64,000 nt of DNA from NCBI GenBank assembly GCA_944324475.1, contig CALUWK010000003.1:36582-100581 (forward strand), in the 5' to 3' direction. The notes below the pieces were generated by a model that did no database searches, was not told the origin of the DNA, and saw only the letters and a list, made by a program, of their open reading frames with translations. The first letter of the stretch is position 1, and every line of letters begins with the position of its first letter. The stretch comes from Candidatus Gastranaerophilales bacterium. Its GTDB lineage: Bacteria > Cyanobacteriota > Vampirovibrionia > Gastranaerophilales > Gastranaerophilaceae. Position numbers and translations under genes: made by a program. Positions 26,892 to 34,579 of this stretch are shown here, one piece after another.

Positions 26892-26963
26892 GCCGATGTA
26901 GCTCAATGGTAGAGCAACGGTTTTGTAAACCGTAGGTTGCGGGTTCGAGTCCCATCATCGGCT
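26892..26963 (+). tRNA. tRNA-Thr (UGU)
   Basis: Acceptor GCCGATG/CATCGGC, D-stem GCTC/GAGC, anticodon stem ACGGT/ACCGT with loop TTTGTAA (anticodon TGT), and T-loop TTCGAGT. The T-stem GCGGG/CCCAT holds an apparent C-A mismatch and a G-T pair. Confidence 0.93.
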
Positions 26964-27012
26964 ATTTTTGATAATGTGTACTCCCGACTGTAATTGGGAA
27001 AGTGTAAAATCT

Positions 27013-27084
27013 GCCCTTGTGGCGCAGGGGTAGCGCACTCCCTTGGTAAGGGAGAGGCCGTGAGTTCAAATCTCATCAAGGGCA
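27013..27084 (+). tRNA. tRNA-Thr (GGU)
   Basis: Acceptor GCCCTTG/CAAGGGC with discriminator A, anticodon stem CTCCC/GGGAG with loop TTGGTAA (anticodon GGT), and T-stem GTGAG/CTCAT with loop TTCAAAT. Confidence 0.95.
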
Positions 27085-27139
27085 AATTATCAAATTGTAG
27101 ATTGAAAATTGAATATTTGGACAATATAAAATAATTTAC

Positions 27140-27222
27140 GGGTAGGTGCCCGAGTGGCTAAAGGGAGCAGACTGTAAATCTGCCGTCAATCGACTACGGT
27201 GGTTCGAATCCACCCCTGCCCA
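27140..27222 (+). tRNA. tRNA-Tyr (GUA)
   Basis: Acceptor GGGTAGG/CCTGCCC, anticodon stem CAGA/TCTG with loop around CTGTAAA (anticodon GTA), and a long variable arm as expected for bacterial tRNA-Tyr (83 nt). It ends 64 bases before tuf. Confidence 0.95.
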
Positions 27223-27286
27223 TTTTTAGATAAAAATAATCATTAAAAAACAATATAAAAAATAAGAAAGAAGGAGAACTTATCTT

Positions 27287-28495
27287 ATGGCTAGAGAAAA
27301 ATACGAAAGAACCAAGCCGCATGTTAACGTTGGTACTATTGGACACGTTGACCATGGTAAAACAACATTAACTGCTGCTATTACAGGCTGTATGGCTGCA
27401 GCAGGTCAAGCAGAAGCAAAAAAATTCGATGAAATCGATGCTGCTCCTGAAGAAAAAGCACGTGGTATTACAATTTCAACTGCGCACGTAGAGTATGAAA
27501 CAGCTACTCGTCACTATGCTCACGTTGACTGCCCTGGTCACGCAGATTACGTTAAAAATATGATTACAGGTGCTGCTCAAATGGATGGTGCAATTCTTGT
27601 AGTTGCAGCAACAGATGGTGCAATGCCTCAAACTCGTGAACATATCTTACTTGCTCGTCAAGTTGGCGTTCCTAACCTTGTTGTATTTTTAAATAAATGC
27701 GATATGGTTGATGACCCTGAGTTGTTGGATCTTGTTGAAATGGAAGTTAGAGAATTATTGTCTTCTTATGAATTTGACGGGGATAATATTCCTTTTGTGA
27801 AAGGTTCTGCTTTAAAAGCTCTTGAAGCGGTACAGGCAAATCCATCCATAAAACGTGGTGAAGATCAATGGGTTGACAAGATTTGGGAATTAATGGATGC
27901 TATTGATTCATATTTCCCGGAACCTGTTCGTGATTTAGATAAACCATTCTTAATGCCTGTTGAAGACGTATTCTCTATCACAGGTCGCGGTACTGTTGCA
28001 ACAGGTAGAGTTGAACGTGGTATAGTTAAAGTTGGTGACGAAGTTGAACTTGTTGGTCTTGGCGAAACAAAGAAAACAACTGTTACAGGTGTTGAAATGT
28101 TTAGAAAATCTCTTGATCAAGGTCAAGCAGGTGATAACATTGGTGCTTTGCTTCGTGGTATTGATAAAACTGAAATTCAACGTGGTCAAGTTTTAGCAAA
28201 ACCGGGTTCAATTACACCTCATAAAAAGTTTACTGCTAACGTTTATGTATTGAAAAAAGAAGAAGGCGGACGTCATACTCCTTTCTTCCCTGGATACAGA
28301 CCTCAGTTTTATATAAGAACAACTGATGTTACAGGTTCAATTAAATTTGATGGCGAAATGGTTATGCCCGGTGATAACGTTGTAATGGAAGTTGAATTGA
28401 TTAATCCTGTTGCTATTGAACAAGGTATGAGATTCGCTATTCGTGAAGGCGGAAGAACCGTTGGAGCAGGCGTTGTAGATAAAATTATTGAATAA
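27287..28495 (+). CDS. tuf: Elongation factor Tu
   Basis: EF-Tu carries aminoacyl-tRNA to the ribosome. The 402-aa protein has the G1 motif GHVDHGKTT, the switch region [31 protein letters not shown], and full domains 2 and 3 ([31 protein letters not shown]). Linkage to tRNA-Thr and tRNA-Tyr resembles the E. coli thrU-tyrU-glyT-thrT-tufB layout. Codon use (CGT, AAC, TTC, GGT) is strongly biased, like pflB. AAGGAGAAC precedes the ATG. Confidence 0.99.
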   Translation: MAREKYERTKPHVNVGTIGHVDHGKTTLTAAITGCMAAAGQAEAKKFDEIDAAPEEKARGITISTAHVEYETATRHYAHVDCPGHADYVKNMITGAAQMDGAILVVAATDGAMPQTREHILLARQVGVPNLVVFLNKCDMVDDPELLDLVEMEVRELLSSYEFDGDNIPFVKGSALKALEAVQANPSIKRGEDQWVDKIWELMDAIDSYFPEPVRDLDKPFLMPVEDVFSITGRGTVATGRVERGIVKVGDEVELVGLGETKKTTVTGVEMFRKSLDQGQAGDNIGALLRGIDKTEIQRGQVLAKPGSITPHKKFTANVYVLKKEEGGRHTPFFPGYRPQFYIRTTDVTGSIKFDGEMVMPGDNVVMEVELINPVAIEQGMRFAIREGGRTVGAGVVDKIIE

Positions 28496-28509
28496 TAATT
28501 AATCTTAAT

Positions 28510-28545
28510 AAAAAATCCGATAAGAATATTCTTATCGGATTTTTT
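28510..28545 (+). terminator. Strong terminator of the tRNA-tuf operon
   Basis: AAAAATCCGATAAGAA pairs with TTCTTATCGGATTTTT across a small AT loop, followed by TATTTT. Confidence 0.9.
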
Positions 28546-28563
28546 ATTTTATCTTTAATTAAA

Positions 28564-28788
28564 TTAGCAGTTGTAGTGTGAACATTCAATATTTTCTTTA
28601 ACAGAAAACATAAAATATCCGATTGCGCTCAAACCTACAATTGAATATACAATTCTGGATGCAACTGACATTTCTCCAAATAAGAAACCAACTAAATCAA
28701 AGTCAAATGCACCAATTAAACCCCAGTTTAAAGCTCCAACGAGTACAAGTGTGTAAGTGGTCCATTTAAATACGTTCATTAAATTCAT
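28564..28788 (-). CDS. DUF378 family small membrane protein
   Basis: A 74-aa protein with two transmembrane segments and the DUF378 signature LVLVGALNWGLIGAFDFDLVGFLFG, followed by SRIVYSIVGLSAIGYFMF. Its function is unknown. AAAGGAG and a TATTATAA -10-like sequence lie directly upstream. The C-terminus ends in a Cys/His-containing tail (ECSHYNC), unusual for so short a membrane protein and possibly metal-binding. Confidence 0.88.
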   Translation of the reverse strand: MNLMNVFKWTTYTLVLVGALNWGLIGAFDFDLVGFLFGEMSVASRIVYSIVGLSAIGYFMFSVKENIECSHYNC

Positions 28789-28878
28789 ATAATTTTCTCC
28801 TTTATAATATGATAAGCATATTATGAAGAAGACACAGATTAAAATTAATGCCCGATTGTTTAATATTTAATAGTTAAA

Positions 28879-29070
28879 TTATCCTAAAGCATTAAACGAA
28901 CTGCTATTGTTGCTTGTTGATGTATTGTTGCAAGCAATTGTCCCTGCTGTTTCTGTTTGAGAAGAAAATAATGGCGAAGGTGAGTTTTTGGCCATTGTGC
29001 CTGCAGTCTCTGTTGTTTCTTTTTCTATTTTTTCAGATGCAACTTTTTTAGAATTTAAACTGATATCCAT
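28879..29070 (-). CDS. Small Ser/Thr-rich protein with repeated ETAGT motif
   Basis: A 63-aa product with low-complexity Ser/Thr/Asn composition and two copies of an ETAGT(M/I)A motif 20 residues apart (TTETAGTMAKN and QTETAGTIACN). GGAAAGAG lies 6-7 nt before the ATG. There is no signal peptide or membrane segment. I do not recognise it. It could be a real small gene or a chance frame. The internal repeat and ribosome binding site favour a gene. Confidence 0.4.
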   Translation of the reverse strand: MDISLNSKKVASEKIEKETTETAGTMAKNSPSPLFSSQTETAGTIACNNTSTSNNSSSFNALG

Positions 29071-29149
29071 TGATGTCTCTTTCCATTAAAATGCGACATT
29101 GGGTATATTCCACAAGGCATAAAAAAATAAACCAAAAGGTTAATAATTA

Positions 29150-30262
29150 TTAATTATTTTTTGTTTTTTCAGGAAAAACAAAAAATTTTCTAAGTAAAAA
29201 ATTACCTAAAACTCCAACTGCGCTTGAGATTGTTTTGGACCAAAAATTTCCGCAACCTATAAATAATAAACTTAAGGTTGTAAAATAATCAACTGTGCCC
29301 ATAATTAAAAGTGTAATTATGTATGCAATGATTTCCATTATAGAGTTCCATCGTGCTTTATGCCTGAAAAGTATTAAGATACATAGTATATAGTTAATAA
29401 AAGCAGATATAAAGAATGCTAAAGCGATATTTATAATTAAATTGTTAAAAAATTTTGTAAATATCATAAAAGAAATAATGTTTGCTATTGCGCTTATAGC
29501 ACCTATGAATAAATATAAAATAAATTGCATTGGAGCTGGCGCAGTATTTGCACCATAATGAAATATGCAATACATTGCTCTTAAACCATCTTTTGCTTTT
29601 ATTTTTTTACCTTCTTCATAAGTTCTTGGTATGTATGAAATTGCACTTTCATACACTCTCCAATTTCCTTTTGCGACCTGAATTGTAACCTCTGGTTCAA
29701 AACCAAATCTGTTTTCTTTTAATTTGGGGGCTATTTCTTTTATAACTTCTTTTTTAAATAATTTATAGCAAGTTTCCATGTCTGTTATATCAAGATTTGT
29801 ATACATGTTAGTGAGTAAAGTTAAAAATTTGTTCATATATGTATGCCAAAAGTATAAAACTCTTCTTGTATTTTGTTTTAAATATCTTGAACCGAAACAG
29901 ACATCTGCTTTGTTTTCAAGTAATGGTTGTAAAAGTTTAATATAATCTTTTGGATTATATTCATTGTCAGCATCTTGTATTCCAATAAAATCGCCTGTAG
30001 CTTCAATAAAACCTGTTTTGAGGGCTGCTCCTTTTCCTTTATTTTTCTTATGAAAAAAAATTTTTATTTTATCATTATCACAAATGTTTTTAGCAATTTC
30101 TGCACTTTTATCATTAGAACAATCGTCAACTAAAATAACTTCAATTTCAATTAAATTTTTTTTGAAATAATCTTCCTTTTCAAGTTCTAAAATTTTATTT
30201 ACAGTGTTTGAAAGTGTTGCTTCTTCATTATAAATAGGAACTATTAAGCTTAATTTTTTCAT
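29150..30262 (-). CDS. Family 2 glycosyltransferase fused to GtrA-like membrane domain
   Basis: Residues 1-235 form a dolichyl/polyprenyl-phosphate sugar synthase-type GT2 domain (LIVPIYNEEATL, VILVDDCSND, KGKGAALKTGFIEATGDFIGIQDADNEYNP, FGSRYL). Residues 245-365 contain four hydrophobic segments of the GtrA flippase-like family (AISAIANIISFMIFTKF, NFLLRKFFVF). Such fusions are thought to make and translocate lipid-linked sugars for surface glycans. TATAAT lies 6 nt before the ATG with no Shine-Dalgarno sequence. It is divergent from fixC. Confidence 0.92.
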   Translation of the reverse strand: MKKLSLIVPIYNEEATLSNTVNKILELEKEDYFKKNLIEIEVILVDDCSNDKSAEIAKNICDNDKIKIFFHKKNKGKGAALKTGFIEATGDFIGIQDADNEYNPKDYIKLLQPLLENKADVCFGSRYLKQNTRRVLYFWHTYMNKFLTLLTNMYTNLDITDMETCYKLFKKEVIKEIAPKLKENRFGFEPEVTIQVAKGNWRVYESAISYIPRTYEEGKKIKAKDGLRAMYCIFHYGANTAPAPMQFILYLFIGAISAIANIISFMIFTKFFNNLIINIALAFFISAFINYILCILILFRHKARWNSIMEIIAYIITLLIMGTVDYFTTLSLLFIGCGNFWSKTISSAVGVLGNFLLRKFFVFPEKTKNN

Positions 30263-30268
30263 AAAAAA

Positions 30269-30297
30269 ATTATAATTTTTTTATCTTGAAAGAGCAA
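30269..30297 (-). promoter_or_regulatory. Promoter of the GT2-GtrA gene, leaderless arrangement
   Basis: TTGCTC (30292-30297), a 17-bp spacer and TATAAT (30269-30274) on the minus strand, ending 6 nt before the ATG. Confidence 0.65.
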
Positions 30298-30341
30298 ATA
30301 TAATTAGATTTGTAAAATTTTTTGATTAGGATTTTCTTCTA

Positions 30342-30370
30342 TTGTCTTTTAATTAAATAAACTGTAAAAT
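30342..30370 (+). promoter_or_regulatory. Promoter of fixC, leaderless arrangement
   Basis: TTGTCT (30342-30347), a 17-bp spacer and TAAAAT (30365-30370), ending 6 nt before the ATG. Confidence 0.65.
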
Positions 30371-30376
30371 TAAATT

Positions 30377-31705
30377 ATGAGTAATGTTAAAAAAGCCGAT
30401 GTTATAGTTGTTGGAGCAGGACCTGCGGGGATTTCTGCGGCACTTGCAGTTGCTAGAGGCGGAAAAAAAGTTTTGTTGGTTGAAAGGGCTCAGTATGCGG
30501 GTTCAAAAAACATGTATGGCGGAGCTGTGTATACGACTGCACTTAAAGAAGTTTTTAAAGAAGATTTCAATTCAATACCTTATGAAAGAATAATTAATTC
30601 TCATACTTGGGCTTTTTTAACTGATACAGGTTCTTTTGAAATGACCTATAAAAATGATGATTCAGCTGCATCTTATGCTATAAAAAGATTTAACTTGGAA
30701 AAATGGATGATAGAAAGGGCTAAAGAAGCTGGAGTATATTATGTTCCAAATACTTTGGTTACAAATCTTCTTTTAAAAGATGGCATAGTTATTGGCATCA
30801 AAACAGAACTTGAGGAATATTTTGCTTCAGTTACTATTTTAGCAGATGGAGTTAATTCACTTTTAAGTCGTCAAATTAATCTTAGAAATAATTACGAGCC
30901 AAAAGATATTATATTGTCTGTAAAAGAAGCAATAAAACTTGATAAAAAAGTTATAGAAGAAAGATTTAATCTTAAAGATGACTGCACAAATGGCGTCAAT
31001 AAGCAATATTTTGGAACAGGCTTTGGAAAAATGAAAAATGTTAAAAATCTTTTTATGATGAGTTTTCTTCATACATTCAAAGATACTGTCATGCTTGGCG
31101 TTGGTGCAAATTTAGCAGATTTAACAAAAAACAAACTTAATTTAAACGAAATTTTAGATGAAGTAAAAAAACATCCTGACATAGCTCCTTTAATTAAAGA
31201 TGGTGAGACTATTGAGTATAGTGCACATTTAATTCCGGAGGGCGGATATAATAAAATGCCAAAATTGGTTTCATCAGGGGTTATCATTGCTGGTGATGCA
31301 GCGGGATTTGTTAATAGTGTTCATTTAGAAGGTACAAATTTTGCTCTTATTTCAGGAAAGTTAGCAGGAGAAAGTGCCCTAATTGCGCTTGATAATAATG
31401 ATTTTTCCGAACACAGTCTTTTGGTATACAGAAAAAAGCTTGAAAAATCTTTTATATTGAAGGATTTATATTCTTATAGAAATGTAATTAATAAATTATA
31501 TTCTCGTTCAAATTCTTTGTCGGTATATTATCCTAAGAAGATAAGAGAACTTTTTGAAATAGTGACCAGTGCAAATTGTATTCCTAAAGGTGAACAAGTG
31601 AGAGCTTATGTTAAAAGTTTTTTTAAAGATAGAAATATAACAGAACTTTTTAAGGATATATTTGCGTTTTTTAAATGCGGGTTAGATATCTTTTTTGGGA
31701 AGTGA
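30377..31705 (+). CDS. fixC: FixC/ETF-quinone oxidoreductase-type flavoprotein
   Basis: A 442-aa FAD protein of the electron-transfer flavoprotein dehydrogenase family. It has the dinucleotide-binding motif VIVVGAGPAGISAALAVARGGKKVLLVER at the start, YGGAVYTTAL, and the C-terminal GVIIAGDAAGFVNSVHLEGTNFAL. It is followed 2 bases later by its ferredoxin partner fixX. In FixABCX complexes these subunits pass electrons to quinone and ferredoxin. fixA and fixB (ETF) are not here. The start is leaderless-type. Confidence 0.9.
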   Translation: MSNVKKADVIVVGAGPAGISAALAVARGGKKVLLVERAQYAGSKNMYGGAVYTTALKEVFKEDFNSIPYERIINSHTWAFLTDTGSFEMTYKNDDSAASYAIKRFNLEKWMIERAKEAGVYYVPNTLVTNLLLKDGIVIGIKTELEEYFASVTILADGVNSLLSRQINLRNNYEPKDIILSVKEAIKLDKKVIEERFNLKDDCTNGVNKQYFGTGFGKMKNVKNLFMMSFLHTFKDTVMLGVGANLADLTKNKLNLNEILDEVKKHPDIAPLIKDGETIEYSAHLIPEGGYNKMPKLVSSGVIIAGDAAGFVNSVHLEGTNFALISGKLAGESALIALDNNDFSEHSLLVYRKKLEKSFILKDLYSYRNVINKLYSRSNSLSVYYPKKIRELFEIVTSANCIPKGEQVRAYVKSFFKDRNITELFKDIFAFFKCGLDIFFGK

Positions 31706-31707
31706 TT

Positions 31708-32007
31708 ATGAGTGAAAATAAAGATAATAAAAAATCTATTCAAGAAAAATTAGAATTGTTAAAATATAATTGTGCAAATTCATCTCATTTGATTGTTGAT
31801 CAAGAAAAATGTGCAAAGTGTAAAGAAAAACCTTGTACTTTTGTTTGTCCTGCTGGAGTATATACAAAAGATGAAATTACTGGTGAGATTATTGTTCAAT
31901 ATGAAAATTGTCTTGAATGCGGTGCATGCAGAATAGCTTGTCCTAAAAATGTTATTGATTGGAGTTATCCTGAATCTGGGTGTGGTGTAGTTTTTAAACA
32001 TAATTAA
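31708..32007 (+). CDS. fixX: FixX-type ferredoxin
   Basis: A 99-aa ferredoxin-like protein with a FixX pattern: HLIVDQEKCAKCKEKPCTFVCPAGVY, then YENCLECGACRIACP and the ending NVIDWSYPESGCGVVFK. The second Cys group fits one [4Fe-4S] cluster. Start ATG 31708 (MSENKDN) has GGGAAG upstream and is preferred to the frame beginning at 31675 inside fixC. Confidence 0.93.
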   Translation: MSENKDNKKSIQEKLELLKYNCANSSHLIVDQEKCAKCKEKPCTFVCPAGVYTKDEITGEIIVQYENCLECGACRIACPKNVIDWSYPESGCGVVFKHN

Positions 32008-32025
32008 AGAAATTAAGGAGCAAAT

Positions 32026-32478
32026 ATGGAAAACCAATATTTTTCAAGGTGGTATGATAAAGATCCGATTTTATCAATGTCCATGAGGACATTGGCAAAT
32101 TCTTCGGACACAAGGCAAATTGCCGTTGCCCTTAATTTAATTAAAGTAATTATTGAACATAATATTCAAGATAATAAATATGAAAATGTTGAAGATATAA
32201 TGTCTGCTGTTGAGGATGGGCGTATTCAAAGAGGACATTCCCGTTGGTATGATATAGATTCAACAGTAAGAACTGCTATACAAATGCTTGAGAAATGTCC
32301 TTTGGAGACAAAAAAGAAAGTGGCACTTGATATGGCACAAATTGTTATAGAAAAAATAATTCAAGATGACGACGAAGAAGAATTAAAAAAAGAAGAACAA
32401 CAACAAAATGTTCAGGAATTTGAAGGAAAAATAATTGATTTAGATTTAGATAAAGCCCTTGAAAACGAAAATGAATGA
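32026..32478 (+). CDS. Protein with duplicated SRWYD helical repeat, function unknown
   Basis: This 150-aa soluble protein has two copies of a roughly 42-residue unit beginning SRWYD-x-D: residues about 7-48 (FSRWYDKDPILSMSMRTLA, ending NLIKVIIEHNI) and about 72-113 (HSRWYDIDSTVRTAIQML, ending DMAQIVIEKII). Each is predicted as two helices. An acidic tail follows. I know no family for it. TAAGGAG precedes the ATG. It sits between fixX and a TPR gene, overlapping the latter, so it may be co-expressed with both. Confidence 0.75.
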   Translation: MENQYFSRWYDKDPILSMSMRTLANSSDTRQIAVALNLIKVIIEHNIQDNKYENVEDIMSAVEDGRIQRGHSRWYDIDSTVRTAIQMLEKCPLETKKKVALDMAQIVIEKIIQDDDEEELKKEEQQQNVQEFEGKIIDLDLDKALENENE

Positions 32479-33403
32479 CATAGAAAAATTTGAGAATTTG
32501 CAAACTACACTTAAACTTAATCCTAAAAATTTTCAGGCAAGACGTGAGCTTGTTATGCTTTGCTTAGATTTAGGGTATGAAAAAGCCGCTCTTTCTCATA
32601 TAAAATATTTGCTTTCGATTTTTCCGGATGATGCCGATTTATATTTTAACACAGGTATTTGTTGGGAAAAATTAAAAAATTATGAATATGCTCTTGCTGC
32701 TTATAAAAAGGCTGTTGAAATAAAACCGCAGGAACCTGATTTTTTATATAACTTAGCACTGGTTTATGAGAAAATGGGCGACATAGATAATGCCATGAAA
32801 AATTTTAAAAAAGTTATTTTTTATAAGCCCGAAGATGCTAACGCTTTTTTTTCAATAGGCGTTCTTTATTCAAAAAAAAATGATTCAAAAACAGCCATAA
32901 AATGTTTTAGAAAAGCTATAGAATATAATTATAGTGATTATTTTGCCCATTTTTATCTTGCTTTAGAGTATAAAAAAATTAATGAATTTGATTTTGCACT
33001 TGTTGAGTATAGAAAAGTTTTAGAGCTTTCTGCTGACTATTCTTGGGCATATTTTAATATAGCTCAAATATATTGGGAATTAGGTAGAGTTGATGATTCT
33101 ATTGTAATGTTAAAAAAAGCTATTGAAAAAAATCCAAAAGATATGGAAAGCTATAAGCTTTTAGTTCAAATTTTAATAAAAGAAGAAAAGATAGATGAAG
33201 CGTTAAAAATTTTAACTGATGAAACTGAAAAGACTCAAAATGCTGATATGTATTATCTTATGTCTAAGGTTTTTGAAATTACAAAAGATGATGTTTCAAG
33301 ATTTGATTGTTTGGAGCTTGCGCTTGAAAATAAAAAAAGCCTCACTTTTAATCTAAATGCCGTAAAAGAAGAATACAAAGAATTAAAGAAAAAAATTGCT
33401 TAA
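32471..33403 (+). CDS. Tetratricopeptide repeat protein
   Basis: A 310-aa protein made of about seven TPR units (for example ALAAYKKAVEIKPQEPDFLYNLA and AIKCFRKAIEYN), a protein-protein interaction scaffold. ATG 32471 overlaps the previous stop by 8 bases (ATGAATGA) and is preferred to the upstream in-frame codon at 32459. There is no signal peptide, so it is cytoplasmic. The partner is unknown. Confidence 0.9.
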   Translation: MNDIEKFENLQTTLKLNPKNFQARRELVMLCLDLGYEKAALSHIKYLLSIFPDDADLYFNTGICWEKLKNYEYALAAYKKAVEIKPQEPDFLYNLALVYEKMGDIDNAMKNFKKVIFYKPEDANAFFSIGVLYSKKNDSKTAIKCFRKAIEYNYSDYFAHFYLALEYKKINEFDFALVEYRKVLELSADYSWAYFNIAQIYWELGRVDDSIVMLKKAIEKNPKDMESYKLLVQILIKEEKIDEALKILTDETEKTQNADMYYLMSKVFEITKDDVSRFDCLELALENKKSLTFNLNAVKEEYKELKKKIA

Positions 33404-33426
33404 AAGTTTTTTATTTTTAGTTGTGT

Positions 33427-33432
33427 TAAACT
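33427..33432 (+). promoter_or_regulatory. -10 box of dprA, leaderless arrangement
   Basis: TAAACT ends 6 nt before the dprA ATG, with no Shine-Dalgarno sequence and no clear -35. Confidence 0.45.
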
Positions 33433-33438
33433 GGATTT

Positions 33439-34572
33439 ATGGATAAAAAAAATGAGCAGTCGAGTTTAACAAATTATAAAAATATTGAAAAATTAAAATA
33501 TTATAACGCATTTGGTTATCTTTTTGTTCGTCCTTTGTTTAAATCAAAGTTATTTGAATATTTTGATTACGATATTAAAAAAGCTTTTTGTGTTCAAAAA
33601 AGTGATTTAAAAAAAATTGCAGAAAAATTCAATATTTCAATTCCAAGGGATTTTTTGGAAAAAAGAGATAACTTAGATATAGATGAATGTTTTAAAAATG
33701 CTTTTTTAGATAGGGAAGTTAAAATTTTAACTTTTGAAGATAAGAACTATCCTTCTTTATTAAGAGAAATTCCTGATTTTCCGCTTTCTTTATATTATAA
33801 AGGTAATATAGATAATTTTAACTATGATTATAATATCGCAGTTGTAGGATCAAGGTTGGCATCTGAAAGTGCTAAACTTTCTTTAAAAAGTATTTTATCT
33901 AAATTAAAAAATTCAAATATAGTTATAGTATCAGGTTTAGCTTATGGTATAGATTCTCAGGCGCATCAAAGCGCACTGGACAATAATTTAAAAACAATAG
34001 CTGTTGTAGGTTCGGGGTTGGATATAATTTATCCTGCACAAAATAAAAAATTATATAGAGATATTATAAATAACGGAGGAGTTATTTTTAGCGAATATCC
34101 TTTAAGAACCCGTCCTTTGGCACAAAATTTTCCACAAAGGAATAGAATTGTTGTTGGTATGTCAAAAGGAACACTTGTTGCAGAAGCTAAATTAAAAAGC
34201 GGAGCCATGATTAGCGCTAATCTTACATTGGATTATAATAGAGAACTTATGTGTATTCCCGGAAATATTTTAAATCCTAATACATCTGGAATATATTTTT
34301 TAATAAAAAATGGGGCTGGAATTATAGCAGATTCAAATGATTTGTTAAATCAAATGGGTTGGGATATTATAATTGAAGATAATAATAAGAATATTGTTTT
34401 AAATGAAATTCAACAAAAGGTGGTAGAAGCTTTGTCTTTGGATGCAAAAACGTTTGATGAGTTGGTTAATGTTTTAAATGAAGATGTTTCTAAAATTATG
34501 ATTGCCTTGACAGAGCTTGAATTAAAAGGTTTAATTAAACAATCGAATAATAGATATTATAAATGCGAATAG
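33439..34572 (+). CDS. dprA: DNA processing protein DprA
   Basis: DprA loads RecA on incoming single-stranded DNA during natural transformation. The 377-aa protein has an N-terminal helical region, the Rossmann-like core (IAVVGSRLAS, IVSGLAYGIDSQAHQSAL, VVGSGLDIIYPAQN, FSEYPLRTRPLAQNFPQRNRIV) and a C-terminal winged helix (residues about 315-375). Adjacent topA is a common arrangement. With pilin-like proteins in the genome, competence is possible but not shown here. Confidence 0.95.
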   Translation: MDKKNEQSSLTNYKNIEKLKYYNAFGYLFVRPLFKSKLFEYFDYDIKKAFCVQKSDLKKIAEKFNISIPRDFLEKRDNLDIDECFKNAFLDREVKILTFEDKNYPSLLREIPDFPLSLYYKGNIDNFNYDYNIAVVGSRLASESAKLSLKSILSKLKNSNIVIVSGLAYGIDSQAHQSALDNNLKTIAVVGSGLDIIYPAQNKKLYRDIINNGGVIFSEYPLRTRPLAQNFPQRNRIVVGMSKGTLVAEAKLKSGAMISANLTLDYNRELMCIPGNILNPNTSGIYFLIKNGAGIIADSNDLLNQMGWDIIIEDNNKNIVLNEIQQKVVEALSLDAKTFDELVNVLNEDVSKIMIALTELELKGLIKQSNNRYYKCE

Positions 34573-34579
34573 GTTATAT

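Noticed and set aside
26903..27124. 73-aa minus-strand reading frame
   Set aside because: It lies across the two tRNA-Thr genes. The apparent protein is antisense tRNA sequence.
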